Source: Pantoea eucrina
GTDB lineage: Bacteria > Pseudomonadota > Gammaproteobacteria > Enterobacterales > Enterobacteriaceae
Reading direction: 5' to 3'
NCBI RefSeq assembly: GCF_001691555.1
Contig: NZ_MAYN01000001.1
Span: forward strand, 310,001-374,000
Length of the DNA: 64,000 nt
A model generated the notes under the pieces. It was given only the letters and a program-made list of their open reading frames with translations, was not told the origin of the DNA and ran no database searches. Below, in pieces: positions 1 to 8,835 of this stretch (within the stretch, counting starts at the first letter, position 1; each line of letters opens with the position of its first letter). The translations under genes and the position numbers were made by a program.

Positions 1-426
1 AATGCCTGCCGCAATGAACAGCAGACCAAAAGCGTTCCAGACAAGGTCGTACAGCCACAGGTTATCGACATAGCGGATCTGATGCAGCCTGAGCAGCTTA
101 TGGTCGACAATGCCGTCAAACAGCTGAAAAGCGCCCAGACCCAGAATGAAGCCCGCCCATGCCGCAGTGAGATCAAGTCGTTTTCGGCTGCGTAGATCGA
201 TAAACATAAAAAAGCCGAGCACAAAAAAGATCAGCTCGCCCGAATGCAGCAGACCGTCCGAAAACAGGCTGAACGCTAGCGTGCCCCAGTCAAAAAAGTG
301 ATGCCAGGCAAGGATTTGATGAAAAATGATTTCATCAACAGCCGCCATTAGTCCGATACCGAGAGGGACTGCAGCCTTTAATGAACGCTTCAGGTCTGGT
401 TTGAGACATGGTTTTGCATGTGTCAC
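1..426 (-). CDS. DUF2243 family membrane protein (partial)
   Basis: The reading frame on the minus strand runs off the left window edge, so the C-terminus is missing. The visible 142 codons start with GTG, placed 6 nt after an AGGAG ribosome site. The protein has hydrophobic helices and the family hallmarks VDEIIFHQILAWHHFFD near the N-terminus and FDGIVDHKLLRLHQIRY further on, with regularly placed His and Asp residues. This matches the DUF2243 integral membrane family, whose function is unknown; the conserved His/Asp pattern suggests metal or redox cofactor binding, which is inference. A start at the internal ATG of MAAVDE is possible but lacks a comparable ribosome site. Confidence 0.75.
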   Translation of the reverse strand, partial: MTHAKPCLKPDLKRSLKAAVPLGIGLMAAVDEIIFHQILAWHHFFDWGTLAFSLFSDGLLHSGELIFFVLGFFMFIDLRSRKRLDLTAAWAGFILGLGAFQLFDGIVDHKLLRLHQIRYVDNLWLYDLVWNAFGLLFIAAGI

Positions 427-642
427 CGCTTTCTCCTGAAATAACAATATAAAAGCCAGTTGAAAGCTTAGCTGAAATAACATTTTCAAATTCAGGCATT
501 CAGGCGGGTCAATACCAGCATGACGGCTTAACCGAAGCGTCCCGAGCCTAAAATTTTTTGTACTGTTATCAAAGGCTTACTGGCACGCTGAGCAATTCCA
601 TAGCGCAATGGCCACATTTCTTTAAACGAAGGAAAATGAGCG

Positions 643-828
643 CTACTCTTCCGCCTTTGCGGAAATGATTTCTAGTCGCGAAGGCAACTCCCGTTCGATT
701 TTTTTACGATGGAAAGGAGAAAGCTTGCGCCATTCACGCGCTTCCTGCAGCGTACGACCACAGCCCTCACACCAGCCTTTTGTTTTACTGAAGATACAGA
801 TATCAGTACAGGGGGACTTTACGGACAT
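643..828 (-). CDS. DUF1289 domain protein
   Basis: A 61-residue protein with a compact cysteine cluster: CTDICIF near residues 7-13, then GWCEGCGRTLQE around 18-29 and a conserved W. This spacing is the DUF1289 signature, a family of small cytoplasmic proteins presumed to bind zinc or an Fe-S centre through the four Cys. The length matches the family. No operon partner is apparent: the gene is separated from both neighbours by more than 100 bp. The function is unknown. Confidence 0.85.
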   Translation of the reverse strand: MSVKSPCTDICIFSKTKGWCEGCGRTLQEAREWRKLSPFHRKKIERELPSRLEIISAKAEE

Positions 829-951
829 AACTACTCCTTAGACAGGGATCAGATGAGAACAGGCTGAAATTGCAGACCAGTCGCCGCCTGGTCTCTCAGG
901 ATATCGACGGCGCTATCAGCCCGTTAATAACGGTTTTTCAGCCTTCTTGCC

Positions 952-1713
952 TCAGGCGTACTGAATGTTCATCATTCCCTGTTCGGTTCGGTTGATGGAG
1001 GCATCGACCTGCCAGGTCGACCGAATGAGCGCCGGCGTAAGCACGGCAGCCGGAGCACCCGTGGCCACGATCTGTCCCTCATGCAATACCACCAAATGCT
1101 GACAATATTTTGCCGCGAGATTGAGATCGTGCAGTGCCACAAACACGGTAACGGGCAATGCGGAGATAAGTCGCATTAGTTCCAGCTGAAACTGTATATC
1201 CAGATGATTGATCGGTTCGTCCAGCAGCAGGATATCCGGCTGTTGTGTGAGGGCACGGGCTATCTGACAACGCTGACGTTCTCCGCCTGACAGGCGATGC
1301 CAGGATCGGTGCGCCAGGGCATTAAGCTTCATCAGCGAAAGCGATTGCTGCACAGCCTCCTCATCAGCCTGACGCCATGGCGCGAATGCGCTGCGATGCG
1401 GTGTACGGCCGAGACGCACAATATCAATAACGCTCATCTCCGCCTCAGACTCCGCATGCTGCGGCACAAAAGCAATCTTGCGGGAAAGCTGACGTCGGCT
1501 CAGATTACTTGTCAGCGTACCGCCAATTTTTACGCCCGCGTAAGCGCAGGCCTGTACGCCAGCCATAGCGCGAATCAGCGTGGACTTACCGGAGCCGTTC
1601 GGGCCAAGCAGCCCCACTGTTTGCGATCGTTTCGCACTAAAACTGATATCAGATAAAATGCTACGAGCCTGAAGTGTCACGCTCAGTTTCTCAACCACGA
1701 CATGCATCATCAT
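952..1713 (-). CDS. ABC importer ATP-binding protein, FecE-like
   Basis: The cytoplasmic ATPase of a metal-chelate importer, 253 residues, the normal length for FecE/BtuD proteins. Walker A GPNGSGKS is at residues 37-44, the signature LSGGERQR at 141-148, Walker B ILLLDEP at 161-167, and an H-loop HDLNLA follows near 193. It is the last gene of a three-gene operon on the minus strand. Its ATG overlaps the permease stop by 4 nt, which points to translational coupling. The substrate cannot be read from the ATPase; the Zur-box-like site upstream of the first gene suggests a zinc-related substrate, while the family as a whole also handles iron-siderophores, haem and cobalamin. Confidence 0.9.
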   Translation of the reverse strand: MMMHVVVEKLSVTLQARSILSDISFSAKRSQTVGLLGPNGSGKSTLIRAMAGVQACAYAGVKIGGTLTSNLSRRQLSRKIAFVPQHAESEAEMSVIDIVRLGRTPHRSAFAPWRQADEEAVQQSLSLMKLNALAHRSWHRLSGGERQRCQIARALTQQPDILLLDEPINHLDIQFQLELMRLISALPVTVFVALHDLNLAAKYCQHLVVLHEGQIVATGAPAAVLTPALIRSTWQVDASINRTEQGMMNIQYA

Positions 1714-2738
1714 TTCTCCCGGTTTCGGTACAGAATCAGGGCAAAAACAGGGGCGCCGACCAGAGCCGTAACCACGCCAATGGGTAAGACCTGATGGCTA
1801 ATCAGGGTGCGTGATACCAGGTCTGCAAGGATCATGAAATGACATCCGGCAAGAAAGGCGACTGGTATCGTGATAAGGTGCCGGTGCCCGGCCATCATGC
1901 GCGTTATATGCGGGATGACCAGCCCGACAAAGCCTACAGCGCCAATAGCGCTGACGATAACTGCGGTAATCAAAGCGGTAGTCAGCAGCAAAATAATGCG
2001 TACCAGCAATACCCGTGTGCCAAGCGTTGCAGAGACGTCGGTACCCACATTGAATGTATCCAGTGATCGGGCATAGCAGATCACTATCAGTAAGCCTGTC
2101 GCCACTACGACAAGGCACAGCAGTGCATCAGCCCAGCGTACACCGCTCAGGCTACCCAGCAACCAGAACATTACGCCGCGCGATTGTTCGGCGTTTGCCG
2201 CCGTACTGACAATGTAGGATGTCAGCGCATTAAACAGTTGTGTACCGGCGATACCGGCCAGGATGATGCGTGACGCGTTCTCGCGCATGCCGCCCGACAA
2301 CACTACGATCAGCGAAAAAGCAATACAGGCCCCGGTGAATGCCCCGGCTCCTGTGGTGAGTGCGCCGCTGCCAATACCAAGCAGCATGACACTGACGGCA
2401 CCGGTTGAGGCTCCGGCAGAGATGCCCAGTAAATAAGGATCAGCAAGCGGATTACGCAATAACGACTGCAAAACCAGGCCGCATAACGCCAGGCCACCAC
2501 CACTGCTGGCTGCCATCAGCGCCCGGCTCATACGGTACTGCCAGATAATTCCGGCTTCGACAGAGGGCAGATCGAAGTGGGTTAAACCAAGGCCATTAGT
2601 TATTGCACGAGCAGTAGTGGCAAAACTCACTGGTATATCGCCGGTCGCAGCAGCCAGCACCATCATTACAGGCAGACTCAGTATGCCAGTAAAAATTATC
2701 AGGCCGTTTCGCCAGTAAAAAAAAGGATGATTTGTCAT
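1710..2738 (-). CDS. ABC importer permease, FecCD family
   Basis: A polytopic inner-membrane permease of 342 residues, the usual size for FecCD/BtuC proteins. Family motifs are visible: LALCGLVLQSLLRNPLADPY at about residues 82-101, a GISAGAS glycine motif just after, and the C-terminal GAVGFVGLVIPHITRM block that contacts the ATPase. It would work as a homodimer with the downstream ATPase and take substrate from the upstream binding protein. Both ends overlap the neighbouring genes by 4 nt (ATGA type), so the three proteins are probably made in fixed ratio. Confidence 0.92.
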   Translation of the reverse strand: MTNHPFFYWRNGLIIFTGILSLPVMMVLAAATGDIPVSFATTARAITNGLGLTHFDLPSVEAGIIWQYRMSRALMAASSGGGLALCGLVLQSLLRNPLADPYLLGISAGASTGAVSVMLLGIGSGALTTGAGAFTGACIAFSLIVVLSGGMRENASRIILAGIAGTQLFNALTSYIVSTAANAEQSRGVMFWLLGSLSGVRWADALLCLVVVATGLLIVICYARSLDTFNVGTDVSATLGTRVLLVRIILLLTTALITAVIVSAIGAVGFVGLVIPHITRMMAGHRHLITIPVAFLAGCHFMILADLVSRTLISHQVLPIGVVTALVGAPVFALILYRNREK

Positions 2739-3754
2739 CTGGAGTGATCGAAAGCATGGATCTGTTGCCCAATCAGCTCCACCGCTTCTACATTACGTAA
2801 TGACGGATTGAGCGACATAGCCGGAACCACTGCAATATGGCCTTGTTTCACCGCAGGCATTTCGCGCGTGACAGGGTCAGTTTCCAGAAATCTTTTTTTT
2901 GTCATCACGTCATCTGCGGGGTAAAGACGCCTGTCCATGCTCGCGATGACGATAACATCTGGCTGAGCCTTAACAATGTATTCCCACGTCACCGCAGGCC
3001 ACTCTTCGTCTGAATCGATGGTGTTAGACAGACCAAGGGTTTTACTGATCCAGCCTGGTGCGCCTTTGTTACCGGCTACCCACGGGTCGCCTTTCAGACG
3101 AGTGCTTGAAAACCAGTACACGACTTTAAGCGGTGTTGATGGCTTTACACGACTCTGATTCTGCACGGCAGCGATGCGCTCAGACAGCGTCTGCTTCAGC
3201 GCTTCGCCACGTTCAGGTACATCAAAAATGCGCGCCAGTGCGGTAATTTCATCAAAAATAATATCAATAGAGTAAGGTTCAGAACGTGCGCCATCACTGT
3301 TCGAGGTAGCGGTGACTGTTTTTGCTGTGCAGTCAGCTGGCGATATCCAGGTTTTGATACCCAGCTGTTCAAATTGCTGGCGTGTGGCGACTTCGCCCTG
3401 CGGCCCAACGTGCCAGCTGTACTGGGCAAGTACAATCTCGGGGCGCTGAGCTGCTACTGCTTCGAATCCAGGCGCATTCTCAGCCAGCCGTTTCAGTTTT
3501 TCACCCTGCTGTTTCAGATCATCGGGGAGTGCGCCAAACCAGACGGATGTGCCTGCTATTTTCTGTTCCAGTCCCAGCGCCAGCATCAGTTCTGTTTCAT
3601 GCTGACCAATGGTCACAACACGTGAGGGTACCTGACTGAACGTCTCTTTAAACCCACAGTTTTCAACTGTGAGCGGGTAGTTAGTGGCGCCCAGGCTGAT
3701 CAGAGGGAATAGCAATATTGCAGACATAATTAGAGGGGAAATCAGTTTCATCAT
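2735..3754 (-). CDS. periplasmic ABC substrate-binding protein
   Basis: A 339-residue periplasmic binding protein with a signal peptide (start MMKL, hydrophobic core, cleavage after SLGA). It shows the TroA/FecB-type fold: VVTIGQHETELMLALGL in the N-terminal lobe and paired motifs such as KAQPDVIVIA in the C-terminal lobe. The frame is open 19 codons further upstream, but a start there would overlap the -35 element, so one of the two adjacent ATG codons at 3754 and 3751 is preferred. It is first in the operon, ahead of the permease and ATPase. The Zur-like operator 15 bp upstream suggests expression under zinc starvation. FecB-like proteins usually bind chelates, so a zinc-metallophore complex is plausible but not shown. 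Confidence 0.85.
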   Translation of the reverse strand: MMKLISPLIMSAILLFPLISLGATNYPLTVENCGFKETFSQVPSRVVTIGQHETELMLALGLEQKIAGTSVWFGALPDDLKQQGEKLKRLAENAPGFEAVAAQRPEIVLAQYSWHVGPQGEVATRQQFEQLGIKTWISPADCTAKTVTATSNSDGARSEPYSIDIIFDEITALARIFDVPERGEALKQTLSERIAAVQNQSRVKPSTPLKVVYWFSSTRLKGDPWVAGNKGAPGWISKTLGLSNTIDSDEEWPAVTWEYIVKAQPDVIVIASMDRRLYPADDVMTKKRFLETDPVTREMPAVKQGHIAVVPAMSLNPSLRNVEAVELIGQQIHAFDHSR

Positions 3755-3768
3755 TATGCTTAAAGTTA

Positions 3769-3783
3769 TGTTATAACGTAACA
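3769..3783 (-). promoter_or_regulatory. Zur-box-like operator
   Basis: The 15-mer TGTTATAACGTAACA differs at only two positions from the enterobacterial Zur core TGTTATAnTATAACA (remembered consensus). It lies immediately downstream of the predicted -10 element of the ABC operon, over the expected transcription start, the usual place for a Zur repressor site. It fits the Fur consensus much less well. Confidence 0.65.
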
Positions 3784-3811
3784 ATATGCACAGTGAAAAA
3801 TTTTCTGTCAA
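3783..3811 (-). promoter_or_regulatory. sigma70 promoter of the ABC importer operon
   Basis: Read on the minus strand, a perfect -35 TTGACA (3811-3806) and a -10-like CATATT (3788-3783) are separated by exactly 17 nt. The Zur-like palindrome begins at the end of the -10. The -35 overlaps an upstream TTG that could open the binding-protein frame, which excludes that codon as the start. Confidence 0.6.
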
Positions 3812-3994
3812 TGCGTAAAGAACGATTCAGCAAATGACGCAGTCAATCAACTCCATCAGAATCAGCATCATTGCGCACAAAACATTCTGCACTAATCAAT
3901 CGCCGATATGTCGTCTTAAAAGCACCAGCTGGTATCGGAAAAAATCACGTTAACAACGGAGCAACTCTGGCAAAGGGCCGTGCTGCATCCCAGT

Positions 3995-4073
3995 AAAATG
4001 TCCGCTTCTGGCACAAAGTGGACAATCTGACTGAGTGGAAGGTCTGCTTCGAGCGAAAAGCGGACATTGAGTG
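3995..4073. repeat. pair of TGTCCGCTT inverted-repeat elements
   Basis: Two imperfect hairpin-like elements lie in tandem. The first, 3995-4030, has a TGTCCGCTT arm facing AAGTGGACA. The second, 4039-4073, has GTCTGCTT facing AAAGCGGAC. Similar elements recur at 10456, 10639 and 11670 in this window. They sit in the 429-bp gap between the ABC operon and arsR, which holds no gene I can support. Confidence 0.6.
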
Positions 4074-4240
4074 TTCGAAGATTAATTGCATCCTTCTGGT
4101 TTACCTGTGCAGGCATACCGTAAGCGAATTGTCACAAAATGAGCCAGTACCAGACAAACACATCTGAAATAACGAATATATTATTAACTCAAGAATTGCA
4201 GGCAGTGATAATATCTTTATTTCCGGACTCAGGAGTCATC

Positions 4241-4594
4241 ATGCCTCATTTTCAGCCTCTTCAGCTTTTCAAAAATCTCTCTGATGAGACACGTCTCCGT
4301 CTGGTGCTGTTGCTGCGTGAAAAAGGGGAGCTCTGCGTCTGTGAGCTCACGTCAATCCTGAAAGAAAGTCAGCCTAAAATTTCCCGACATCTGGCCTTGC
4401 TCAGAGACGCCAGTCTGCTTATCGACAGGCGTGACGGCAAGTGGATTTATTACCGGTTGTCACCACACATGCCCGCCTGGGCTGCTGCGGTGATTGAGCA
4501 GGCTTACCTGTGTCAGCGCGATGACATTATGCAACTCAGTCAGCAGGCTGAAATGAATAACGCGACTACCAACGGCAAGCCTGTCTGTATTTAA
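4241..4594 (+). CDS. arsR: arsenic-responsive repressor ArsR
   Basis: A 117-residue winged-helix repressor of the ArsR/SmtB family. The metalloid site motif ELCVCEL is at about residues 30-36, in the DNA-binding region as in E. coli ArsR, followed by the recognition helix SQPKISRHLALL. The frame is open further upstream, but the ATG at 4241 has an AGGAG ribosome site 7 nt before it and gives the usual family length. It heads arsR-arsB-arsC and should repress that operon until arsenite or antimonite binds the cysteines. Confidence 0.93.
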   Translation: MPHFQPLQLFKNLSDETRLRLVLLLREKGELCVCELTSILKESQPKISRHLALLRDASLLIDRRDGKWIYYRLSPHMPAWAAAVIEQAYLCQRDDIMQLSQQAEMNNATTNGKPVCI

Positions 4595-4682
4595 AATTTA
4601 TCCAGACACATATGTTTTTTCATATTTGTTTGCAGGGTTATCTTGAGTTCGGTTTACAGGCTTTATATTCAAAGGAGAAAGT

Positions 4683-5966
4683 ATGATTCTGGCAGGCGCT
4701 ATATTCGTCCTGACGCTGGTGCTGGTTATCTGGCAGCCAAAGGGACTCAGTATTGGCTGGAGTGCCGTTATCGGGGCCGCGCTGGCGCTGCTGACAGGTG
4801 TGGTGCATATCGGTGACATTCCGGCCGTCTGGCAGATTGTCTGGAACGCCACGGCCACGTTTATCGCGGTGATTATCATCAGCCTGCTGCTTGATGAGTC
4901 TGGCTTTTTTGAATGGGCCGCGCTGCACGTTTCCCGCTGGGGAGGCGGTAAAGGCCGGCTGCTGTTCACGTTTAGTGTTCTGCTGGGGGCGGCAGTGGCG
5001 GCGCTGTTTGCCAATGACGGGGCGGCACTTATCCTGACCCCGATTGTCATCGCCATGCTGCTGGCGCTGGGCTTCAGCCCTGGCGCCACGCTGGCGTTTG
5101 TGATGGCGGCAGGCTTTATCGCGGATACCTCCAGCCTGCCGCTCATCGTATCGAATCTGGTCAACATCGTGACGGCAGACTTTTTTAAACTGGGGTTCAG
5201 CGAATATGCGTCTGTCATGGTGCCGGTCAATATCGCGTCCGTGACGGCCACGCTGGTTATGCTTCACCTCTTCTTCCGTAAAGACCTTCCGGCCACTTAT
5301 GACCTGGCGAAACTGAAGGTGCCACGGGAAGCCATTCGGGACATGCGAACCTTTAAAGCCGGATGGCTGGTCCTGATCCTGCTGCTGGCCGGTTTTTTTG
5401 CCCTGGAGCCGCTCGGCGTTCCGGTCAGTCTGGTAGCGGCTGTAGCCGCATTTGTTCTCTGGCTTGTTGCCCGGAAGGGGCTCATAATTGACACCCGTAA
5501 AGTGCTGAAAGGCGCCCCCTGGCAAATAGTCATCTTCTCGCTGGGGATGTATCTCGTGGTATACGGACTGCGCAACGCCGGACTGACGGATTACCTCTCT
5601 GCCATCCTGAACCGGTTTGCAGAACACGGCATCTGGGGTGCCACGCTCGGCACCGGTTTTCTGACGGCCTTTCTGTCCTCGGTGATGAACAACATGCCTA
5701 CCGTCCTGGTCGGTGCCCTTTCCATTGATGCCAGCACGGCTCAGGGCGTGGTTAAGGAAGCCATGATTTACGCCAACATCATCGGCTGTGACCTCGGCCC
5801 TAAAATCACCCCCATCGGCAGCCTGGCGACCCTGCTGTGGCTGCACGTGCTGGCGCAGAAAAACATCACCGTGAGCTGGGGCTACTACTTCCGCGTGGGA
5901 ATTGTGATGACCCTGCCGGTGCTTCTTGTGACGCTGGCCGCACTTGCCCTGCGCCTGTCTGTTTAA
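4683..5966 (+). CDS. arsB: arsenite efflux permease ArsB
   Basis: A 427-residue inner-membrane antiporter of the ArsB family, matching the standard length of about 429. It is highly hydrophobic with roughly 12 segments. Family blocks include [18 protein letters not shown] near residue 115, [20 protein letters not shown] near 142 and [11 protein letters not shown] near 336. It exports trivalent arsenic and antimony using the proton motive force, and could pair with an ArsA ATPase, though no arsA is present here. The AAAGGAGAAAGT sequence just upstream gives a good ribosome site. Confidence 0.96.
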   Translation: MILAGAIFVLTLVLVIWQPKGLSIGWSAVIGAALALLTGVVHIGDIPAVWQIVWNATATFIAVIIISLLLDESGFFEWAALHVSRWGGGKGRLLFTFSVLLGAAVAALFANDGAALILTPIVIAMLLALGFSPGATLAFVMAAGFIADTSSLPLIVSNLVNIVTADFFKLGFSEYASVMVPVNIASVTATLVMLHLFFRKDLPATYDLAKLKVPREAIRDMRTFKAGWLVLILLLAGFFALEPLGVPVSLVAAVAAFVLWLVARKGLIIDTRKVLKGAPWQIVIFSLGMYLVVYGLRNAGLTDYLSAILNRFAEHGIWGATLGTGFLTAFLSSVMNNMPTVLVGALSIDASTAQGVVKEAMIYANIIGCDLGPKITPIGSLATLLWLHVLAQKNITVSWGYYFRVGIVMTLPVLLVTLAALALRLSV

Positions 5967-6015
5967 CCTTAACCCCGGGGCTGCGTCTGCGCAGCTCCTT
6001 AACGGAGTACCGCTC

Positions 6016-6444
6016 ATGACTGACATTACCATTTACCACAACCCGGCCTGCGGGACGTCGCGTAACACCCTGGCGCTTATCCGCAACAGCGATGTTGAGC
6101 CCACGGTGATTTTGTATCTGGAGACGCCACCCTCCCGCGACGGGCTGAAAAAGCTGATAGCCGATATGGGTATCAGCGCACGCGACCTGCTGCGTAAAAA
6201 TACAGAGCCGTATGAGCACCTGGGTCTGGCAGAGGACCGGTTCAGCGATGACGAACTGCTCGATGCGATGCTGGAACACCCCATCCTCATCAACCGTCCG
6301 GTGGTCGTGACGCCGCTCGGCACAAAGCTCTGTCGCCCGTCTGAGGTGGTTCTGGACATCCTGCCAGACCCGCAGCAGGGACCTTTTACCAAAGAAGATG
6401 GCGAACAGGTCATTGATGAGCACGGGAACCGAATCAGCCACTGA
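6016..6444 (+). CDS. arsC: arsenate reductase ArsC (glutaredoxin type)
   Basis: A 142-residue cytoplasmic enzyme that reduces arsenate to arsenite for export by ArsB. The nucleophilic Cys12 lies in YHNPACGTSRNT, the hallmark of the glutaredoxin/glutathione-dependent class. A conserved region with NRPVVVTPLGTKLCRP holds the arginines that bind the oxyanion. The ATG at 6016 follows an ACGGAG ribosome site; an in-frame start further upstream would run back into arsB. It is the last gene of arsRBC and faces arsH. Confidence 0.96.
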   Translation: MTDITIYHNPACGTSRNTLALIRNSDVEPTVILYLETPPSRDGLKKLIADMGISARDLLRKNTEPYEHLGLAEDRFSDDELLDAMLEHPILINRPVVVTPLGTKLCRPSEVVLDILPDPQQGPFTKEDGEQVIDEHGNRISH

Positions 6445-6487
6445 ATCTGGAGCGTCCTGTCAACAGAACGTGAGATGCAAAGGCAGA

Positions 6488-6510
6488 AGCCGGTATCTGC
6501 CGGCTTTTTT
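6488..6510. terminator. terminator between arsC and arsH
   Basis: The stem AGCCGG / CCGGCT closes a 6-nt loop and is followed by a run of six T on the plus strand, ending arsRBC. It overlaps the last bases of the convergent arsH gene. Confidence 0.8.
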
Positions 6511-7222
6511 ATATGCTGCGCTGGTTTACCCGCTCTGAAAGCTGCGCGGCACTTTCTTTCCTTTCGCTGTAGCGATCGCTCAGATAATCACTGCGACCGC
6601 GCGTCAGCAGGGTGAATTTCATCAGCTCCTCCATCACGTCAACGATGCGATCATAATACGGGGAAGGCTTCATGCGGCCGTCTTCCTCAAACTCGGCCCA
6701 GGCTTTTGCAACGGATGACTGGTTCGGGATGGTGAGCATACGCATCCAGCGCACCAAAATGCGCATCTGGTTAACGGCATTGAACGACTGCGAGCCGCCG
6801 CTGACCTGCATGACCGCGAGGGTTTTCCCCTGTGACGGTCGGACCGCGCCGGACGTCAGGGGTATCCAGTCAATCTGTGTCTTCATGATGCCGGTCATTG
6901 CGCCGTGCCGTTCCGGCGAGCACCAGACCATGCCTTCAGACCAGAGCACCAGCTCGCGCAGCTCCACAACTTTCGGATGCGTCTCCGGTGCATCGTCGGG
7001 CAGCGGCAGGCCGGACGGGTTAAAAATTTGCACCTCTGCACCCATCGCGGTCAGCAGGCGGGCGGCTTCTTCCGTCGCCAGCCTGCTGTAAGAGCGTTCC
7101 CGCAGCGAGCCATAGAGCATCAGGATGCGGGGTGGATGCGCCACTTCTGTGGTACGCAGTTTCTCTTCAGTCAGCGGCGCGTCAAAAAGGCTGGGGGCAA
7201 TGTTTTTCAGGGTATCTTTCAT
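6509..7222 (-). CDS. arsH: organoarsenical NADPH:FMN oxidoreductase ArsH
   Basis: A 237-residue flavodoxin-fold protein. The FMN-binding motif [14 protein letters not shown] is near residue 35, followed by [20 protein letters not shown] around 100, both typical of ArsH. The family oxidises toxic trivalent methylated arsenicals to the pentavalent form. The frame is open upstream to 7291, but that portion overlaps the upstream regulator gene; MKDTLKN at 7222 is the normal start. It forms a two-gene unit with the ArsR2 gene, whose stop lies 5 nt upstream, convergent with arsRBC. Confidence 0.93.
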   Translation of the reverse strand: MKDTLKNIAPSLFDAPLTEEKLRTTEVAHPPRILMLYGSLRERSYSRLATEEAARLLTAMGAEVQIFNPSGLPLPDDAPETHPKVVELRELVLWSEGMVWCSPERHGAMTGIMKTQIDWIPLTSGAVRPSQGKTLAVMQVSGGSQSFNAVNQMRILVRWMRMLTIPNQSSVAKAWAEFEEDGRMKPSPYYDRIVDVMEELMKFTLLTRGRSDYLSDRYSERKESAAQLSERVNQRSI

Positions 7223-7227
7223 GTTGT

Positions 7228-7560
7228 TCACAATAGGGTCTCTTCGGGAGTCGTCACGGGTGACAGGCCGCAGCTGCCGCCTGCACAGCATTCTTCTGTC
7301 AGAAAGGCCATCAACTGTTCAAGCTTCGCATAGCAGGGTCTGCAGAACAGGGTACGGCTCTGGCGCTCCTGACTGACCAGCCCGGCGGACATTAGCGCGG
7401 AAATATGATGGCTGAGCGTGGAGGGAGGAATGCCGAGGCGCTTCTGCAAAGCACCGACCGGCAGGCCGTCATGACCCGCTTTAACCAGTTCCCGGTACAC
7501 GCTGAGACGGGTCGGGTGCCCCAGCTCACGGAGCGCACTTGCTGCGATATTTAAATCCAT
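7228..7560 (-). CDS. second ArsR-family repressor
   Basis: A 110-residue winged-helix protein with the recognition helix [19 protein letters not shown] and a C-terminal cysteine set (CRPCYAKL, then EECCAGGSC). This differs from the CVC-in-helix type of the first arsR and resembles ArsR proteins that bind As(III) through C-terminal cysteines. It is cotranscribed with arsH and has its own inverted-repeat operator just upstream. It probably autoregulates arsR2-arsH independently of arsRBC. Confidence 0.9.
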   Translation of the reverse strand: MDLNIAASALRELGHPTRLSVYRELVKAGHDGLPVGALQKRLGIPPSTLSHHISALMSAGLVSQERQSRTLFCRPCYAKLEQLMAFLTEECCAGGSCGLSPVTTPEETLL

Positions 7561-7574
7561 ACGGCCTCCTCAAT

Positions 7575-7602
7575 CTATGTTTCCAGAATAATGGAAATAT
7601 AG
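7575..7602 (-). promoter_or_regulatory. operator of arsR2-arsH
   Basis: An inverted repeat of two 11-bp arms, CTATGTTTCCA and TGGAAATATAG, with one mismatch and a 6-nt spacer, lies 14 bp upstream of the arsR2 start. Its position and symmetry fit an ArsR dimer site. Confidence 0.6.
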
Positions 7603-7608
7603 TCAGCG

Positions 7609-8835
7609 TCAAATATTTTCCCCCGGAATGGATGTCACGCTCTTAACCCGGTTCTGTCCGGCAGAGGAGGGGTGGATACGCCAGATAACTATTGAAATTG
7701 CCGTTATGAAAAGGGTAAGGATGGAAGATAAAAGCAATGTGCCGGGTATGCCGTATCGCTCCAGTAGCATGGCGTAAGCTGACGGAGCGAGCGCCGCGAG
7801 GAAAAAAGCGGGTGACAGCAGTACGCCTGTTTTACGGGCATATTGCTGCGAACCAAACAGCACAAGGGGTAGTACGGCCTTAACTACCGTACTCAGTCCG
7901 TTCACCGCACCGTAACTCAGAATAAAGATGGCTGTAGCTACAGGGGTAATATCACCCGCAAGGCCAGCCAGAAAGCAAAATGGCAGCAGAATGCCAGTCA
8001 CCAGGCTGAGACGGATCGCAGAGGTACGTGTGCCAGAAGCCACATCCAGCAGTCTGGCGCTTACCTGCCCCATGCCCCACAACATTCCCGCCACAGCAGG
8101 CAAGTCATAAGCGGCCAGTATCTGCGGAAAATGAGTGGACACGCCGGTGGAAACAAAGCTTATCAGCGCTATTAGCGTGGCGTAGCACAGGCCGCTCAAG
8201 AATGCTTTTCGGTCTTCTGCTGTTCCGATAGCCGGAAGAGCGGACTGCCCGGCAACGGGAGGTTGACTCCGACGCCCTGCCGGAACGGTGGACAGAAAAA
8301 GCAGGCTGACAATGCCCGCACAGCCGTAAACGATAACGGCATGCCGCCAGTCGGTAATGTGCAGCAGCCCAGCGCCAGCAGGCCAGAACGCGACTGAAGC
8401 GAGACCGCCAAGCTGTGTGACCAGTGCAATTGCCCGGCGGGCCCCTGCGCCTGCGGTGTCTACAAGCAGAGCAAAGGCGGCATCATACAGAGCAAGTCGC
8501 ATGCTAGCTCCTGTCAGGAGCCAGACGGCAACCCACGATGCTGTTGAATGGGTGAAAGCCATCAGAAAACAACAGATGATAATGGTGAAGGTTCCCGCCA
8601 TCATCATCGTACGTCCGCCGGTACGGGCTATAAGGGCACCGGTAAGCGGCGAAACAAGGCCCATAACAAGCATGGCAATAGTCAGGCCGGAGAATGTCAC
8701 AACCGGCGACCAGCCTGTATCCGCCATAATGGCGCTCCCGAAGACTCCTGGCATATAGAATGTGATACCCCAGTTGATAAGCTGCGTCATGCCAATGCAG
8801 AAAATGGTGCGGCCTGTTAGATGCCCGTCAGTCAC
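7609..8835 (-). CDS. MFS exporter linked to ArsN-like acetyltransferase
   Basis: A 12-segment major facilitator protein, 408 residues from the GTG at 8835. That start has a GGAG site 7 nt upstream and overlaps the stop of the acetyltransferase gene by 8 nt. The frame stays open 55 codons further upstream, but that would lie inside the acetyltransferase gene. The start of the protein reads TGRTIFCIGMTQLINWG with a typical first helix, and the A-motif-like loop GALIARTGGRTMM is near residue 73. It sits beside the arsenic genes and is coupled to a PAT/ArsN1-type enzyme, so efflux of an arsenical or of the acetylated product is a reasonable guess. The substrate is unknown. Confidence 0.8.
   Translation of the reverse strand: MTDGHLTGRTIFCIGMTQLINWGITFYMPGVFGSAIMADTGWSPVVTFSGLTIAMLVMGLVSPLTGALIARTGGRTMMMAGTFTIIICCFLMAFTHSTASWVAVWLLTGASMRLALYDAAFALLVDTAGAGARRAIALVTQLGGLASVAFWPAGAGLLHITDWRHAVIVYGCAGIVSLLFLSTVPAGRRSQPPVAGQSALPAIGTAEDRKAFLSGLCYATLIALISFVSTGVSTHFPQILAAYDLPAVAGMLWGMGQVSARLLDVASGTRTSAIRLSLVTGILLPFCFLAGLAGDITPVATAIFILSYGAVNGLSTVVKAVLPLVLFGSQQYARKTGVLLSPAFFLAALAPSAYAMLLERYGIPGTLLLSSILTLFITAISIVIWRIHPSSAGQNRVKSVTSIPGENI

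Noticed and set aside
4638-6032. Very long minus-strand open frame opposite arsB
   Set aside because: It is a shadow of the GC-biased arsB coding frame; its translation is low-complexity and rich in Gln, Arg and His without motifs.
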